From: Neodontobutis hainanensis
Taxonomy: Eukaryota > Chordata > Actinopteri > Gobiiformes > Odontobutidae
NCBI GenBank assembly: GCA_024349245.1
Contig: JALDNG010000451.1
Coordinates: 124,001-188,000, forward strand
Reading direction: 5' to 3'
Length of the DNA stretch: 64,000 nucleotides
Positions 63,570-64,000 of the stretch are shown in pieces (the first letter of the stretch is position 1; each line of letters starts with the position of its first letter). Made by a program: the position numbers and the translations under genes. The notes beneath the pieces were generated by a model. That model saw only the letters and a list, made by a program, of their open reading frames with translations, was not told where the DNA came from and did no database searches.

Positions 63570-63980
63570 CACAAAAATAAATAAGAGTTTTCCACGAGGA
63601 ATATCGAGAGTCTACAAACTTAAAGCGTAGTTTCATAACAATGGTAAAGTTTTTGGATAAATTGTTTCATACCAAACATAACCCATAAAAATTATGTTTT
63701 TTCATCTGCATATCTTAAAACTAGTCGCTTTAGAAAAGTTCAGAGTGAAGGATAGAGGAGTTGAAAATGCCTGTTGTGCGTAATGCCAGCCATTGACAAG
63801 TTTCATAGTTCCGATTACCCATTCCGATACAGATTGGAAATGATTCCATCCTTCGATCGGAAAGATTGCAAGGGGATAACGCTCACTGCGTTCCTGAATT
63901 TCTTCCTCGAATATATGTGTTCTAAATTAGACAGAAGTATGCAGTCTTCTCAAAGTCAAACATGTTGTCAGATAATGTAA
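63570..63980 (+). CDS. Unidentified gene ending in a possible CaaX box
   Basis: The 3' exon from 63801 reads FHSSDYPFRYRLEMIPSFDR, KDCKGITLTAFLNFFLEYMC and SKLDRSMQSSQSQTCCQIM, then TAA at 63978. The last four residues, CQIM, preceded by another Cys, fit a CaaX prenylation signal (Met at X favours farnesylation). A 28-nt GT-AG intron (63773-63800) would connect an ATG at 63767 (MP). Further upstream, 63580-63690 is open and reads RVFHEEYRESTNLKRSFITM, then VKFLDKLFHTKHNP, probably an earlier exon in another frame. A CaaX end and an EEYR segment would suit a small GTPase, but no G-box motif is visible, so I do not name it. GTAAGA at the stop could instead be a donor, in which case the gene continues past the window edge. 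Confidence 0.4.
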
Positions 63981-64000
63981 GAAAAACATCGTGAACATCT

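Noticed and set aside
1..64000. CRISPR arrays, bacterial operons, riboswitches and integrated bacterial or viral genes.
   Set aside because: No direct-repeat arrays, Shine-Dalgarno-linked gene clusters or recognisable bacterial or viral genes were seen; the only identified gene is eukaryotic with spliceosomal introns.

Overview
The window is AT-rich eukaryotic nuclear DNA (roughly three quarters A+T by eye) with low gene density. Its key property is the intron size. The one gene I can identify, a BOP1/ERB1 homologue at 9434-11558 (+), has to be read through 18 GT-AG introns of only 20-27 nt, most of them 22-23 nt, and these restore one continuous 571-residue frame. No TAA, TAG or TGA has to be read as sense there, which argues against ciliates with reassigned stops. 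Introns this small in a gene-poor AT-rich genome fit a highly reduced eukaryote. Dicyemid mesozoans are known for introns of about this size and are my best guess. Ascetosporean-like or other miniaturised protists are alternatives. The assignment is inference, not proof.

Layout: 0.7-2.5 kb holds a small spliced ORF (+), a multi-exon unidentified gene on the minus strand (1089-about 1860) and a further coding-like stretch (+). 4.4-6.1 kb and 8.6-9.0 kb hold unidentified coding-like exons. 9.4-11.6 kb is the BOP1-like gene. 12.5 kb has a tRNA-like/SINE-head element on the minus strand. 15.6-16.1 kb is an unidentified minus-strand gene with mini-introns. From 16 to 64 kb the DNA is mostly very AT-rich and gene-poor. 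It contains WD40-like coding fragments (20.4-22.0 and 24.7-25.3 kb), two small single-pass membrane-protein genes on the minus strand (33.6 and 54.7 kb), several isolated GC-richer islands of 100-250 bp (28.2, 29.0, 37.4, 42.5, 48.0, 56.9, 62.8 kb) and, at the right edge, a partial coding region ending in a possible CaaX box (63.98 kb).

BOP1 works with PES1 and WDR12 in 60S ribosomal subunit maturation, so this locus is housekeeping. I see no functional linkage between neighbours and no operon, CRISPR, integron or clear intact transposon. Because mini-introns break the frames every 50-150 bases, simple ORF finding misses most genes here. Gene models other than BOP1 and the two membrane proteins are partial and were built by hand from frame, splice-site and composition cues.
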